Positions 1 to 5,031 of a stretch of 5,031 bases of DNA are shown piece after piece (the first letter of the stretch is position 1; each line of letters begins with the position of its first letter). The stretch comes from Candidatus Heimdallarchaeota archaeon (GTDB lineage Archaea; Asgardarchaeota; Heimdallarchaeia; JABLTI01). Location of the stretch: positions 1-5,031 of the forward strand of contig DAOUWQ010000166.1 in the NCBI GenBank assembly GCA_030667035.1. Reading direction: 5' to 3'. The notes under the pieces were generated by a model. It made no database searches. It was not told where the DNA came from and saw only the letters and a list, made by a program, of their open reading frames with translations. A program made the translations under genes and the position numbers.

Positions 1-1
1 G

Positions 2-709
2 ATAGTTTTCTTTCACGATGCAACTATAAATAGGACAACAAATGGACGAGGTTTTGTTAAATCCTATACTCTAAAAGAAGTTAAAATGTTTGATCAAGGA
101 TATAATTTCCAAGGTGTAGGTGAATTCAAAAAAACTTATCCATTTAGAGGTGCGGGTTTTCAAATTCAGTCGGTTGATGATATCCTTACTCTGTTTCCAA
201 AAATGAGATTCAATATGGATATTAAAGATGTTGACCCTAAAGCACCTGAAATATTAGCTAAAAAACTTAAGAAATTTGATGCAGAAGATCGAGTGATGGT
301 GGGCTCATTTCATACTAAACAACTTGAAAGATTTAGAGAAATGTCAGGAGCACCAACAAGTGCGGGTCCTTCAGAAGTGTGGCATTTTCGTCAAAGAGTG
401 AAAAAGTGGATGAAAAAAAATGTCAATAAACCTCTTAGAGATAAAGAAAGCTTAGACCAAGAAGAAATTTTGGGATTTCCATTGCCATATTTTGCTTTAC
501 AGATTCCTGAAAAAGTATTCCTATTAAAAATTTTTAGAGGTCCAAGATTCTTCCAAATAGCTCATTTGTTAAATATGGCTATTCACGTTTGGACTGTAAA
601 CGAACCCGGTGACATGTTTATACTGTTGGACTGGGGAGTAGATGGTATTTTCTCAGATAATCCAAAACTATTGAAAGAAATTGTCGATTTTAAATTTAGA
701 AAAAAATAA
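2..709 (+). CDS. Glycerophosphodiester phosphodiesterase (GDPD family), 5' end missing
   Basis: This is the C-terminal 235 residues of a GDPD-family TIM-barrel enzyme, which hydrolyses glycerophosphodiesters to glycerol 3-phosphate and an alcohol. The frame is open from the window edge, so the N-terminal HRG...ENT motif lies upstream and is not visible. Seen here: the catalytic loop FFHDAT (His5, Asp6 of the fragment) followed by the family motif NRTTNGRG; FNMDIKD at about 71-77, where Asp73 stands where many relatives have Glu; VGSF at about 100-103; and the C-terminal strand motif VWTVNEPGD (196-204) followed by WGVDGIFSDNP (211-221). The Asp variant and the RFNMDIK...RVMVGSF spacing resemble the cytoplasmic ScUgpQ2-like subgroup, from memory of the family. 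No membrane segment is visible, so a cytosolic role in phospholipid headgroup turnover is likely. It ends with a lysine-rich tail and TAA at 707-709. Family assignment is firm; the substrate is unknown. Confidence 0.93.
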   Translation: MVFFHDATINRTTNGRGFVKSYTLKEVKMFDQGYNFQGVGEFKKTYPFRGAGFQIQSVDDILTLFPKMRFNMDIKDVDPKAPEILAKKLKKFDAEDRVMVGSFHTKQLERFREMSGAPTSAGPSEVWHFRQRVKKWMKKNVNKPLRDKESLDQEEILGFPLPYFALQIPEKVFLLKIFRGPRFFQIAHLLNMAIHVWTVNEPGDMFILLDWGVDGIFSDNPKLLKEIVDFKFRKK

Positions 710-756
710 ACTGCTAGCAAATTTGTATTTGTTTAAATTAGAATAGTTTTATCCCT

Positions 757-801
757 TGAAGTCACGATACGTGACCTCACTAAGAGTGACCTCAAATTGA
801 G
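757..801. promoter_or_regulatory. Operator-like cluster of TGACCTCA repeats and small hairpins
   Basis: The direct repeat GTGACCTCA occurs at 771-779 and 786-794, 15 bases apart. A related inverted copy, TTGAAGTCAC, lies at 757-766. The same bases form three consecutive short palindromes with 3-base centres: GTCACG-ATA-CGTGAC (761-775), TCACT-AAG-AGTGA (777-789) and CTCA-AAT-TGAG (791-801). The cluster sits just upstream of the TATA-like element of the first solenoid gene, where archaeal regulators often bind. It is the most GC-rich patch of an otherwise A/T-rich spacer, and no T-tract follows immediately, so a terminator for the GDPD gene is less likely. A regulator-binding site is inference from position and symmetry. 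Confidence 0.45.
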
Positions 802-810
802 TCTACATAA

Positions 811-837
811 TGTGAATTTTCTTTTTAAATAAAAAAA
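811..837 (+). promoter_or_regulatory. Archaeal-type promoter (TATA region) of first solenoid gene
   Basis: The element reads TGTGAATT, then TTCTTTTTAAATA, then a run of A. It matches the element upstream of the second solenoid gene (2134-2160) at 23 of 27 ungapped positions. The TTTTTAAATA core at 822-831 fits an archaeal TATA box. Transcription would then begin near 850, giving a leader of about 45 bases before ATG 896. The start site is inferred from the usual TATA-to-start spacing of about 25 bases. Confidence 0.55.
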
Positions 838-883
838 TACTAAGTAAACATAGGAATTAATGAGGAAATCCATACTAAAATTT

Positions 884-887
884 GGAG
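884..887 (+). promoter_or_regulatory. Ribosome binding site deciding start at 896
   Basis: GGAG lies 8 bases before ATG 896. The longer in-frame start, ATG 860, has only AGGA at 852-855, 4 bases away, and would sit almost at the predicted transcript start. The twelve extra residues it adds have no counterpart in the paralogue. I therefore place the start at 896, although 860 cannot be excluded. Confidence 0.6.
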
Positions 888-895
888 AACTTACT

Positions 896-2071
896 ATGAC
901 GATGAAGCAAACAATGAAACTAAAAAAGAGATCCCGGACGAAACTCTCTGTTGTCGAAGGGGACTTAAAAATAGCCAAGGGTGCAACAATTATTGCAGAA
1001 AAAGATACAATTGTTGTCAATGGCAAAATTAAGAATAAAGGCGGCTTTAAATGTAGAGGAAATTTGAAAGTCCGAGACATTCAAAGTGATAGAGGTTCAG
1101 TAACTGTTTATGGTGATTTAGAAGTTGATAGAGATATAAACATCGACAAGAATCTCACAGTAACTGGAACCTTGAAAGCACTTAATGTCGCAGTAGGTAT
1201 GACAGTTAAAGTTAAGGACGTTGTCAAAGCTGAAAAAATTTCAGCAGGTATGAAAATTATCCTTGATGGAAGTGCTGAAGTTGATAGAATGAATGCTGGT
1301 ATGAAGGCTATTCTAAATGGAAACGAAAATCAAATTGGTAAAGTTTCAGCAGGTATGAGTGCTATAATAAATGGTTCAGGAATATATGAATCTATTAGTG
1401 CTGGTATGCGTATCAAAGCTACAAGTGGTACCATTGGAAAAGCAAGTGCCGGTATGTCTGTTATTACTAAAGGTCCTGTAAAAATGGACTCTGTTAGTGC
1501 TGGAATGAGTTTGAAACTCAAGGACACAGCTGAAATTGGTAAAGCAAGTGCTGGTATGAGTATTAGAGCTTTTAAAGATTTAACCTTTGAAAAAGCAACT
1601 GCAGGAATGAGCATCAAAATACGTGGACAAGCTGTTGGAGAAAACATCAGCGCTGGTATGAGTATATATGCAAAAGAACTAACAGTTCAAGGAAAAATCT
1701 CTGTTGGAATGAAAGTTAAAGCAGCCAAAGAAATCACTTGTGATGAACTTTCTGCTGGTAGAAAGATTATTGCAAAATTTGTTAAAGCGCGTAAGATAAC
1801 AATCGGTAAAAAAGGAAGACTCCTTGCTGACGTTTCAGCAGATGAAGTTATTCTAAGAGAACGCGTAAAAGCTAAAAACATTACTGCTTTAGATCTCGAG
1901 ATGATGGAGAAAAGCAGAGCAAGAAATGTCTATGTTGAACGGCTAATAATTGAAGCTGGTGCAAGAATAACAGGCAACTTAGAATATACTGATTCTATTG
2001 ATGCAGAACCTGGTGCAAAGATTCGCAAAGAACCCAAAAAAGTTGCTAAACTTCCACAACATAAAATTTAA
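896..2071 (+). CDS. Bactofilin-like polymer-forming beta-solenoid protein, AGM-repeat type
   Basis: This 391-residue protein has no signal peptide or membrane segment and resembles the bactofilin/polymer-forming cytoskeletal superfamily of right-handed beta-solenoids. Bactofilins usually have a core of about 100 residues, so this one is long. It has a strongly basic N-terminal tail (KLKKRSRTK, about 7-15), then a cap domain (about 18-98, with VVEGDLKI and TIVVNGKI). Residues 99-289 form twelve coils marked by (S/T/N)AGM or a variant. The key residue is Met at 102, 119, 136, 154, 171, 187, 204, 221, 238, 255 and 272, and Arg289 at the twelfth, giving a period of 17. A C-terminal cap follows, with IGKKG (303-307) and EPKKVAKLP (379-387). 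It is a paralogue of the next gene along its whole length. A role as a self-assembling scaffold is inferred from the fold; the basic tail could contact membrane lipids or nucleic acid. It has its own promoter and terminator. Confidence 0.82.
   Translation: MTMKQTMKLKKRSRTKLSVVEGDLKIAKGATIIAEKDTIVVNGKIKNKGGFKCRGNLKVRDIQSDRGSVTVYGDLEVDRDINIDKNLTVTGTLKALNVAVGMTVKVKDVVKAEKISAGMKIILDGSAEVDRMNAGMKAILNGNENQIGKVSAGMSAIINGSGIYESISAGMRIKATSGTIGKASAGMSVITKGPVKMDSVSAGMSLKLKDTAEIGKASAGMSIRAFKDLTFEKATAGMSIKIRGQAVGENISAGMSIYAKELTVQGKISVGMKVKAAKEITCDELSAGRKIIAKFVKARKITIGKKGRLLADVSADEVILRERVKAKNITALDLEMMEKSRARNVYVERLIIEAGARITGNLEYTDSIDAEPGAKIRKEPKKVAKLPQHKI
1190..1762 (+). repeat. 51-base coding repeat array, twelve (S/T/N)AGM coils
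   Basis: Twelve in-frame units encode the solenoid coils. Spacings between successive Met positions are 17, 17, 18, 17, 16 and then 17 residues. The DNA copies are diverged. The conserved Ser is written with TCA, TCT, AGT and AGC, Ala with GCA, GCT and GCC, and Gly with GGT and GGA. The units are therefore old and the motif is held by selection on the protein, not by recent duplication. Variants are AVGM in the first unit, NAGM in the third, TAGM in the ninth, SVGM in the eleventh and SAGR in the last. Confidence 0.9.
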
Positions 2072-2085
2072 TCACCTTTTTTTTC

Positions 2086-2117
2086 TAGCTATTCTTTCAA
2101 GAATAGCTAAACTTTTT
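2086..2117 (+). terminator. Hairpin plus T-tract terminator of first solenoid gene
   Basis: TAGCTATTCTT (2086-2096) is perfectly complementary to AAGAATAGCTA (2099-2109). This gives a stem of about 10 pairs with a 4-base loop, followed by AACTTTTT. A run of T also precedes the stem (2077-2084). It begins 15 bases after the TAA stop at 2069-2071. The form is that of an intrinsic terminator. Confidence 0.8.
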
Positions 2118-2133
2118 ATTTTAAGTAACAAAT

Positions 2134-2160
2134 TGTGAATTCCCTTTATATATAAAAAAA
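2134..2160 (+). promoter_or_regulatory. Archaeal-type promoter (TATA region) of second solenoid gene
   Basis: The element reads TGTGAATT, then CCCTTTATATATA, then a run of A, and is the twin of the element at 811-837. The core TTTATATATA at 2145-2154 is close to the archaeal TATA consensus. Transcription would start near 2175, leaving a leader of about 28 bases. It lies directly after the terminator of the preceding gene, so this gene appears to be transcribed on its own. Confidence 0.6.
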
Positions 2161-2190
2161 GGTTATTCTATAATTAGAAAGTAAATTAAT

Positions 2191-2197
2191 GGTGATC
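2191..2197 (+). promoter_or_regulatory. Ribosome binding site supporting TTG start at 2203
   Basis: GGTGATC is a 7-base match to the anti-16S consensus GGAGGTGATC and ends 5 bases before TTG 2203. It decides the non-ATG start. The nearby ATG at 2189 is out of frame and stops after eight codons (2213-2215). Confidence 0.75.
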
Positions 2198-2202
2198 AAA
2201 AA

Positions 2203-3369
2203 TTGTCTGAAATAAGAGTAGAAAAAGGTCAAGTAAAAAAACTAGGTGTTGTTGATGGAAATCTTCGGATTGGGAAAGAAGCAACACTCATTGCAGAGGA
2301 TGGCACAATAGTTGTCAATGGTTCAATTACTTCTAAAGGATCTTTTGTTTGTGAAGGTAATTTAGAAGCAAGATCTCTAAAAGTAAAGAGTGGTTCTGCT
2401 GAAATTTTTGGTAATTTAGCAATAGAACAAATCGCTACTGTGGATAAAAAACTCGATGTAAGTGGCTCCCTTGTTTGTCCTGAGGTTTCAGTTGGTGGAA
2501 CGCTTATTGTAGAATCAACTGCTAAAATTGGTTCCGCAACTGTTGGTGGAACAGCAAGATTTGAAGGGAATACTTCTATAGAGTCTCTTCGAGTAGGTGG
2601 CACTTTGAAGGTTACTGAAGAATCTGATATTGGCTCAGTAACTGTAGGCGGTACAGCCAAATTCGAAGCCAAAGCTAATGTCGATTCAATAGATGTTGGT
2701 GGTATTTTAAAAATACAAACAGGTGTTTTTGGCACTGTTAAAGTAGGTGGTACTTTCAAAGCTTATGATGAAGTAGACATTCAAGTTATTGACGTCGGTG
2801 GTACAGTTAAACTATTAGCTAATTCAAAAATCCAAGATATTGATGTTGGTGGTACTTTTAAGGCTCTCTCAGATCTAGAATTTGGAATCTTGGATGTAGG
2901 CGGTTCAGCTAGGATTGAAGGTAATGCCGAAGGTGAAACGGTAAAAATAGGTGGAACTATCAGTTGTAATGAAAATCTCACTTGTTCAAAAAATATTTCT
3001 GTTGGTGGCACCTGTTTTGTAGAAAAGGTATTGACAGGTCATGATATTGAAATCAGAGGAAAACTAAAAGCATTACTCATTAATGGCAAATACGTCAAAA
3101 TCGGTCGAAAAGGAGAAGTAATTGGAACAATTAATTCTGAGAAGATTGTTATCTCTGACCGTGCTACTACTGGGGATCTCTTTGGAAAAGATATTCGCAT
3201 CGAAGAAGATTGCAAAATTAGAAATATCTATGGTGAAGATATATCTATTGAAGAAGGAACAAGAGTTACTGGTGAAATCTTGTATACACATGAAATTTAC
3301 ATTGATGAAGGAGTTAGACTATCAAAAGAGCCTAAGAAAGTTTCTTCTCTGCCTCCTGCAAAAGCGTAA
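2203..3369 (+). CDS. Bactofilin-like polymer-forming beta-solenoid protein, VGGT-repeat type
   Basis: This 388-residue paralogue of the preceding gene begins at TTG. It has the same plan: an N-terminal cap (about 1-95, with VVDGNLRI and TIVVNGSI), a coil array, then a C-terminal cap with IGRKG (300-304), IRIEEDCKIRNI and a final EPKKVSSLP (376-384). Each coil opens with VGGT: Val97, 114, 131, 148, 165, 181, 198, 215 and 232, Ile249 and Val267, a period of 17. Exceptions are VGGI at 165, VGGS at 232 and IGGT at 249; a twelfth unit carries IRGK at 284-287. The N-terminus lacks the strongly basic tail of its neighbour. It has six cysteines (50, 92, 255, 261, 271, 337), three clustered near the end of the array. 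There is no signal peptide or membrane helix. A cytosolic self-assembling scaffold is the likeliest role, inferred from fold; FapA-like or other solenoid families are less likely alternatives. Confidence 0.83.
   Translation: MSEIRVEKGQVKKLGVVDGNLRIGKEATLIAEDGTIVVNGSITSKGSFVCEGNLEARSLKVKSGSAEIFGNLAIEQIATVDKKLDVSGSLVCPEVSVGGTLIVESTAKIGSATVGGTARFEGNTSIESLRVGGTLKVTEESDIGSVTVGGTAKFEAKANVDSIDVGGILKIQTGVFGTVKVGGTFKAYDEVDIQVIDVGGTVKLLANSKIQDIDVGGTFKALSDLEFGILDVGGSARIEGNAEGETVKIGGTISCNENLTCSKNISVGGTCFVEKVLTGHDIEIRGKLKALLINGKYVKIGRKGEVIGTINSEKIVISDRATTGDLFGKDIRIEEDCKIRNIYGEDISIEEGTRVTGEILYTHEIYIDEGVRLSKEPKKVSSLPPAKA
2491..3063 (+). repeat. 51-base coding repeat array, VGGT coils
   Basis: There are eleven clear VGGT-type units plus a twelfth with IRGK. 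Spacings of the fourth motif residue are 17, 17, 17, 17, 16, 17, 17, 17, 17, 18 and 17. Codons vary freely: Val is GTT, GTA or GTC; Gly is GGT, GGA or GGC; Thr is ACG, ACA, ACT or ACC. The amino-acid motif is therefore conserved without DNA homogenisation. A typical unit reads VGGT, an alternating hydrophobic strand, a polar or glycine turn, then a second short strand ending in a hydrophobic residue. Confidence 0.9.
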
Positions 3370-3387
3370 GAAATACACACAAGTAAT

Positions 3388-3417
3388 TGAGTAAATACAA
3401 ATTACTCATCCTTTTTT
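3388..3417 (+). terminator. Hairpin plus T-tract terminator of second solenoid gene
   Basis: TGAGTAA (3388-3394) pairs with TTACTCA (3402-3408) across a 7-base loop, and TCC then six T follow. It begins 18 bases after the TAA at 3367-3369. The stem is short and A/T-rich, so it is weaker than the terminator at 2086-2117. Confidence 0.65.
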
Positions 3418-3459
3418 ATTTTCTACAACAAAGAAGATTTGTTTAAAGGTTCAATTTTA

Positions 3460-3476
3460 AAAAAAATAAACTGCTA
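3460..3476 (+). repeat. 17-base copy of the GDPD gene 3' end
   Basis: The bases AAAAAAATAAACTGCTA here are identical to 700-716, which span the last codons and stop of the GDPD gene. The A-run makes part of this match cheap, but the TAAACTGCTA half is more specific. It may be a relic of a local duplication or chance; nothing else nearby aligns convincingly. Confidence 0.3.
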
Positions 3477-3504
3477 ATTTAGTGAGGAATTAAGTACATC
3501 TTTA

Positions 3505-3531
3505 TCTCATTTTTCATCCATTAGAATGAGA
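3505..3531. promoter_or_regulatory. Inverted repeat upstream of the HEAT-repeat gene
   Basis: TCTCATT (3505-3511) is inversely repeated as AATGAGA (3525-3531) with a 13-base spacer. It lies about 110 bases before ATG 3644, in a spacer where I see no other strong element and no TATA box as clear as those of the solenoid genes. It could be an operator. A terminator is unlikely because only a short T-run (ATTTTG) follows. Confidence 0.3.
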
Positions 3532-3643
3532 CGATTTTGAAAGCTGATATTTTCTATTTTTGGAAATATTCTTAAGTAGTTAGAACGATTGTGCAAGATA
3601 ATATCTAGAGATATACGTTAATCATCTAGGAGGATATTTATCT

Positions 3644-4756
3644 ATGAACAATAGACTGAAGAAAGTCTTACGAATAAATATGTTGGCATTTACATTATTA
3701 TTAGCAACGTCAATCATTTCCACAACCATCGTTATGGGTATCCCAGATTTTGATTCGTCAAAACAATTAGAACATGGCTTTCCCGATGCCTTTACTCATG
3801 CCGTTGAGAATTATAAAAATCAAAAATTCACATTGGAAGTTGAGCTTGGTGCTACTGTACCAAGTGATTCAACTATTTATGTTTTTGTTGTACCACGTGA
3901 TGAATGGTATCACATAAGAGATAATAGCTCCTTATTTATGAATGATATCGCTGCTGAAGATTATCTTTACAATGATTCTGTCACTAAATTGTTTACTGCA
4001 GATAATGATCCTGCTATTCTAGTTAGTGAGGATATTATTATCCCAGATTGGGAAGCATGGACAATGATATTCCTTAATTTAAATGGCGCTCAACTAACAG
4101 CCACAATTAAGATTGAACATCAACACATCCTCTGGTGGCTTTGGATTGTTCTTCCAACTCTAGTTGTTTTCGGGTTTGTAACATATGGAGTAGTTGAAAA
4201 TGTTACTAGATATGAACGAGTAAAAATGACCTCAGAAAAAGCCATCAAAAAATTAGGCATAAGAAACGAAGCAGAACGACAGAGAGCAGCATACTGGTTA
4301 ATTTCAAATGGTACTGAAGAAGATTTAGTTCTACTGAAAGAATTATTACATTCTGAGAATCCTCTGAGTCGAGCTAATTCAGCTTTTGCGATTGGTGGAA
4401 TTTCAAAACGAATTGGAGATAGAAGTCTTGCAGCTGTTCTAATTGACCGATATAATATCGAAACTGATGAAATGGTCAAAGAGGAAATCGTTAATGGATT
4501 GTGTGATGTTGCTGATGATTCATCTCTAAAAATACTTGAAAAATATTTAGCAATTGACCACAATGAAATTCTTCGATTTAATATCGCTGAAGCATTAGAA
4601 GACATCGCTTCACCTAAATCAATTCCAAAATTGGTTGAAACAATAAATGGTAGTAACACCGAAACGTTAAAAATTGCTTGCAGAAGAGCAATGAAGAAAA
4701 TTGCTAAGATCGAAGGATCTACTGCAGATGTTCTAATTAAAAAACATACTAAGTAA
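3644..4756 (+). CDS. Membrane-anchored HEAT-repeat protein with extracytoplasmic domain
   Basis: The product has 370 residues. ATG 3644 is set by a strong AGGAGG site (3628-3633) 10 bases upstream. The N-terminus has a basic start (NNRLKKVLR) and a hydrophobic segment at about 11-32, a signal peptide or first membrane helix. Residues about 33-160 form an acidic, aromatic-rich and probably beta-rich outside domain, with alternating strands (FTLEVEL, IYVFVV) and a closing WTMIFLNLNGAQLTATIKI segment recalling beta-sandwich (GOLD or PPC-like) folds. That comparison is tentative. A transmembrane helix at about 162-184 (WWLWIVLPTLVVFGF) is followed by basic residues, placing the C-terminus inside. 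Residues about 200-358 carry about four HEAT or PBS-lyase-like helical repeats with SRANSAFAIGGI, VKEEIVNGLCDVAD, LRFNIAEALEDIA and LKIACRRAMKKIA. HEAT domains bind proteins, so this may pass an outside signal to, or dock, a cytoplasmic partner. No enzymatic motif is visible. Confidence 0.75.
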   Translation: MNNRLKKVLRINMLAFTLLLATSIISTTIVMGIPDFDSSKQLEHGFPDAFTHAVENYKNQKFTLEVELGATVPSDSTIYVFVVPRDEWYHIRDNSSLFMNDIAAEDYLYNDSVTKLFTADNDPAILVSEDIIIPDWEAWTMIFLNLNGAQLTATIKIEHQHILWWLWIVLPTLVVFGFVTYGVVENVTRYERVKMTSEKAIKKLGIRNEAERQRAAYWLISNGTEEDLVLLKELLHSENPLSRANSAFAIGGISKRIGDRSLAAVLIDRYNIETDEMVKEEIVNGLCDVADDSSLKILEKYLAIDHNEILRFNIAEALEDIASPKSIPKLVETINGSNTETLKIACRRAMKKIAKIEGSTADVLIKKHTK

Positions 4757-4759
4757 ACA

Positions 4760-4809
4760 GCTGAATCTTTACAAGAATTCAGCACAATTATCTTTTTTTA
4801 TTTTTTTTT
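4760..4809 (+). terminator. Hairpin plus long T-tract terminator of HEAT-repeat gene
   Basis: GCTGAAT (4760-4766) pairs with ATTCAGC (4777-4783). CTT (4767-4769) continues the stem with AAG (4773-4775), leaving one bulged A at 4776 and a TAC loop. After ACAATTATC come seven T, an A and nine T (4793-4809). It starts 4 bases after the TAA at 4754-4756. The T-tract is the longest in the window. Confidence 0.75.
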
Positions 4810-4929
4810 CGCATTTCTGGTACATTGTTTGCTGTTTTATAACTCAATAAAGAATATAAGTAATATTCGAGTGGTAATTGATAGAAACAAAAGTTAGAGA
4901 ACTAATTGATTTTAAATCTCTTGCTTATT

Positions 4930-4936
4930 AGGAGGT
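4930..4936 (+). promoter_or_regulatory. Ribosome binding site supporting TTG start at 4943
   Basis: AGGAGGT ends 6 bases before TTG 4943. An in-frame TAA at 4913-4915 and the absence of any ATG or GTG between it and 4943 leave this TTG as the best start. A possible TATA-like AATATAAG lies at 4853-4860, giving a leader of about 60 bases, but this is weak. Confidence 0.7.
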
Positions 4937-4942
4937 AGATTT

Positions 4943-5031
4943 TTGACCTTTCAAATAAATAACATTACACTTTATAAATCCGGTATAGGATATTTTACAG
5001 GAAAATGTAATAAAACAGAATTCATCTTACC
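4943..5031 (+). CDS. Start of an unidentified protein, truncated by window end
   Basis: Only 29 full codons are visible, opening from TTG behind a strong ribosome binding site. The visible residues include MTFQINNITLYKSGIGYF, then TGKCNKTEFIL. The ITLYKSGIGYF pattern, a short strand running into a glycine turn and an aromatic, recalls the N-terminus of DUF4139-type beta-rich proteins. With so little sequence this is a suggestion only. There is no signal peptide. It is separated from the HEAT-repeat gene by a terminator, so it is probably transcribed separately. Confidence 0.6.
   Translation, partial: MTFQINNITLYKSGIGYFTGKCNKTEFIL

Noticed and set aside
860..895. Extended N-terminus of the first solenoid protein from ATG 860
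   Set aside because: The ribosome binding site is weak and too close, it falls near the predicted transcript start, and the extra residues have no match in the paralogue. ATG 896 has GGAG at proper spacing.
733..1080. 115-codon open frame on the - strand overlapping the start of the first solenoid gene
   Set aside because: It runs antisense through conserved coding sequence of the solenoid protein, its translation is hydrophobic A/T-rich shadow, and I see no ribosome binding site or family resemblance.
2189..2215. Eight-codon frame from ATG 2189 overlapping the TTG start of the second solenoid gene
   Set aside because: The ribosome binding site GGTGATC lies inside it and is spaced for TTG 2203. 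No binding site precedes the ATG, so a leader peptide is unlikely.
2229..2759. 176-codon open frame on the - strand
   Set aside because: It is the mirror of the periodic VGGT array, which explains its recurring VPPT. The sense frame is clearly the real gene by homology to its paralogue.
1190..3063. CRISPR array or tandem satellite, suggested by regular 51-base periodicity
   Set aside because: The repeats keep frame, vary at third codon positions and encode conserved protein motifs. There are no identical repeats or unique spacers.
3122..3394. 90-codon open frame on the + strand inside the second solenoid gene
   Set aside because: It overlaps the conserved C-terminal cap in another frame and has no plausible ribosome binding site.
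4120..4785. 221-codon open frame on the - strand
   Set aside because: It lies opposite the membrane helix and HEAT repeats of the sense gene and would cross the terminator at 4760-4809. There is no independent support.

Overview
The window is AT-rich, densely coding, and every gene I can support lies on the + strand. It looks archaeal. Upstream of two genes there is a TATA-box-like A/T element preceded by a conserved block and no convincing bacterial -35/-10 pair. Ribosome binding sites match the GGAGGTGATC anti-16S consensus, and two genes start with TTG. The gene content fits an Asgard-type or other low-GC archaeon: a GDPD phosphodiesterase, bactofilin-like beta-solenoid proteins and a membrane-anchored HEAT-repeat protein. 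The lineage is inference. Hairpin-plus-T-tract terminators after three genes would also suit a low-GC bacterium.

Layout. Positions 2-709 hold the C-terminal part of a glycerophosphodiester phosphodiesterase whose start lies before the window. Positions 710-895 are a non-coding stretch with a cluster of TGACCTCA-type repeats and small hairpins, followed by a TATA-like promoter. Positions 896-2071 and 2203-3369 encode two paralogous polymer-forming (bactofilin-like) proteins of 391 and 388 residues. Each has an N-terminal cap, about twelve solenoid coils of 17 residues, and a C-terminal cap ending in EPKKVxxLP. The first carries the coil motif (S/T/N)AGM and the second VGGT. Positions 3644-4756 encode a membrane protein with an outside domain of about 130 residues, one transmembrane helix and a cytoplasmic HEAT-repeat domain. 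A new gene opens at TTG 4943 and leaves the window after 29 codons.

The most notable observation is the pair of solenoid proteins. They share length, coil number and even the position of one short 16-residue coil, yet a different signature tetrapeptide runs through the whole array in each. If each 17-residue unit is one turn of a beta-solenoid, one protein carries a ladder of methionines and the other a ladder of threonines at the same place. Their promoters match at 23 of 27 bases, which suggests co-expression. They could form two related filaments or one mixed filament.

The two solenoid genes and the HEAT-repeat gene each end at their own hairpin terminator. The two solenoid genes also have their own promoter, so the cluster looks like neighbouring single-gene units rather than one operon. 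A link between the solenoid proteins and the membrane HEAT protein, for example scaffold and membrane adaptor, is only a hypothesis from adjacency.
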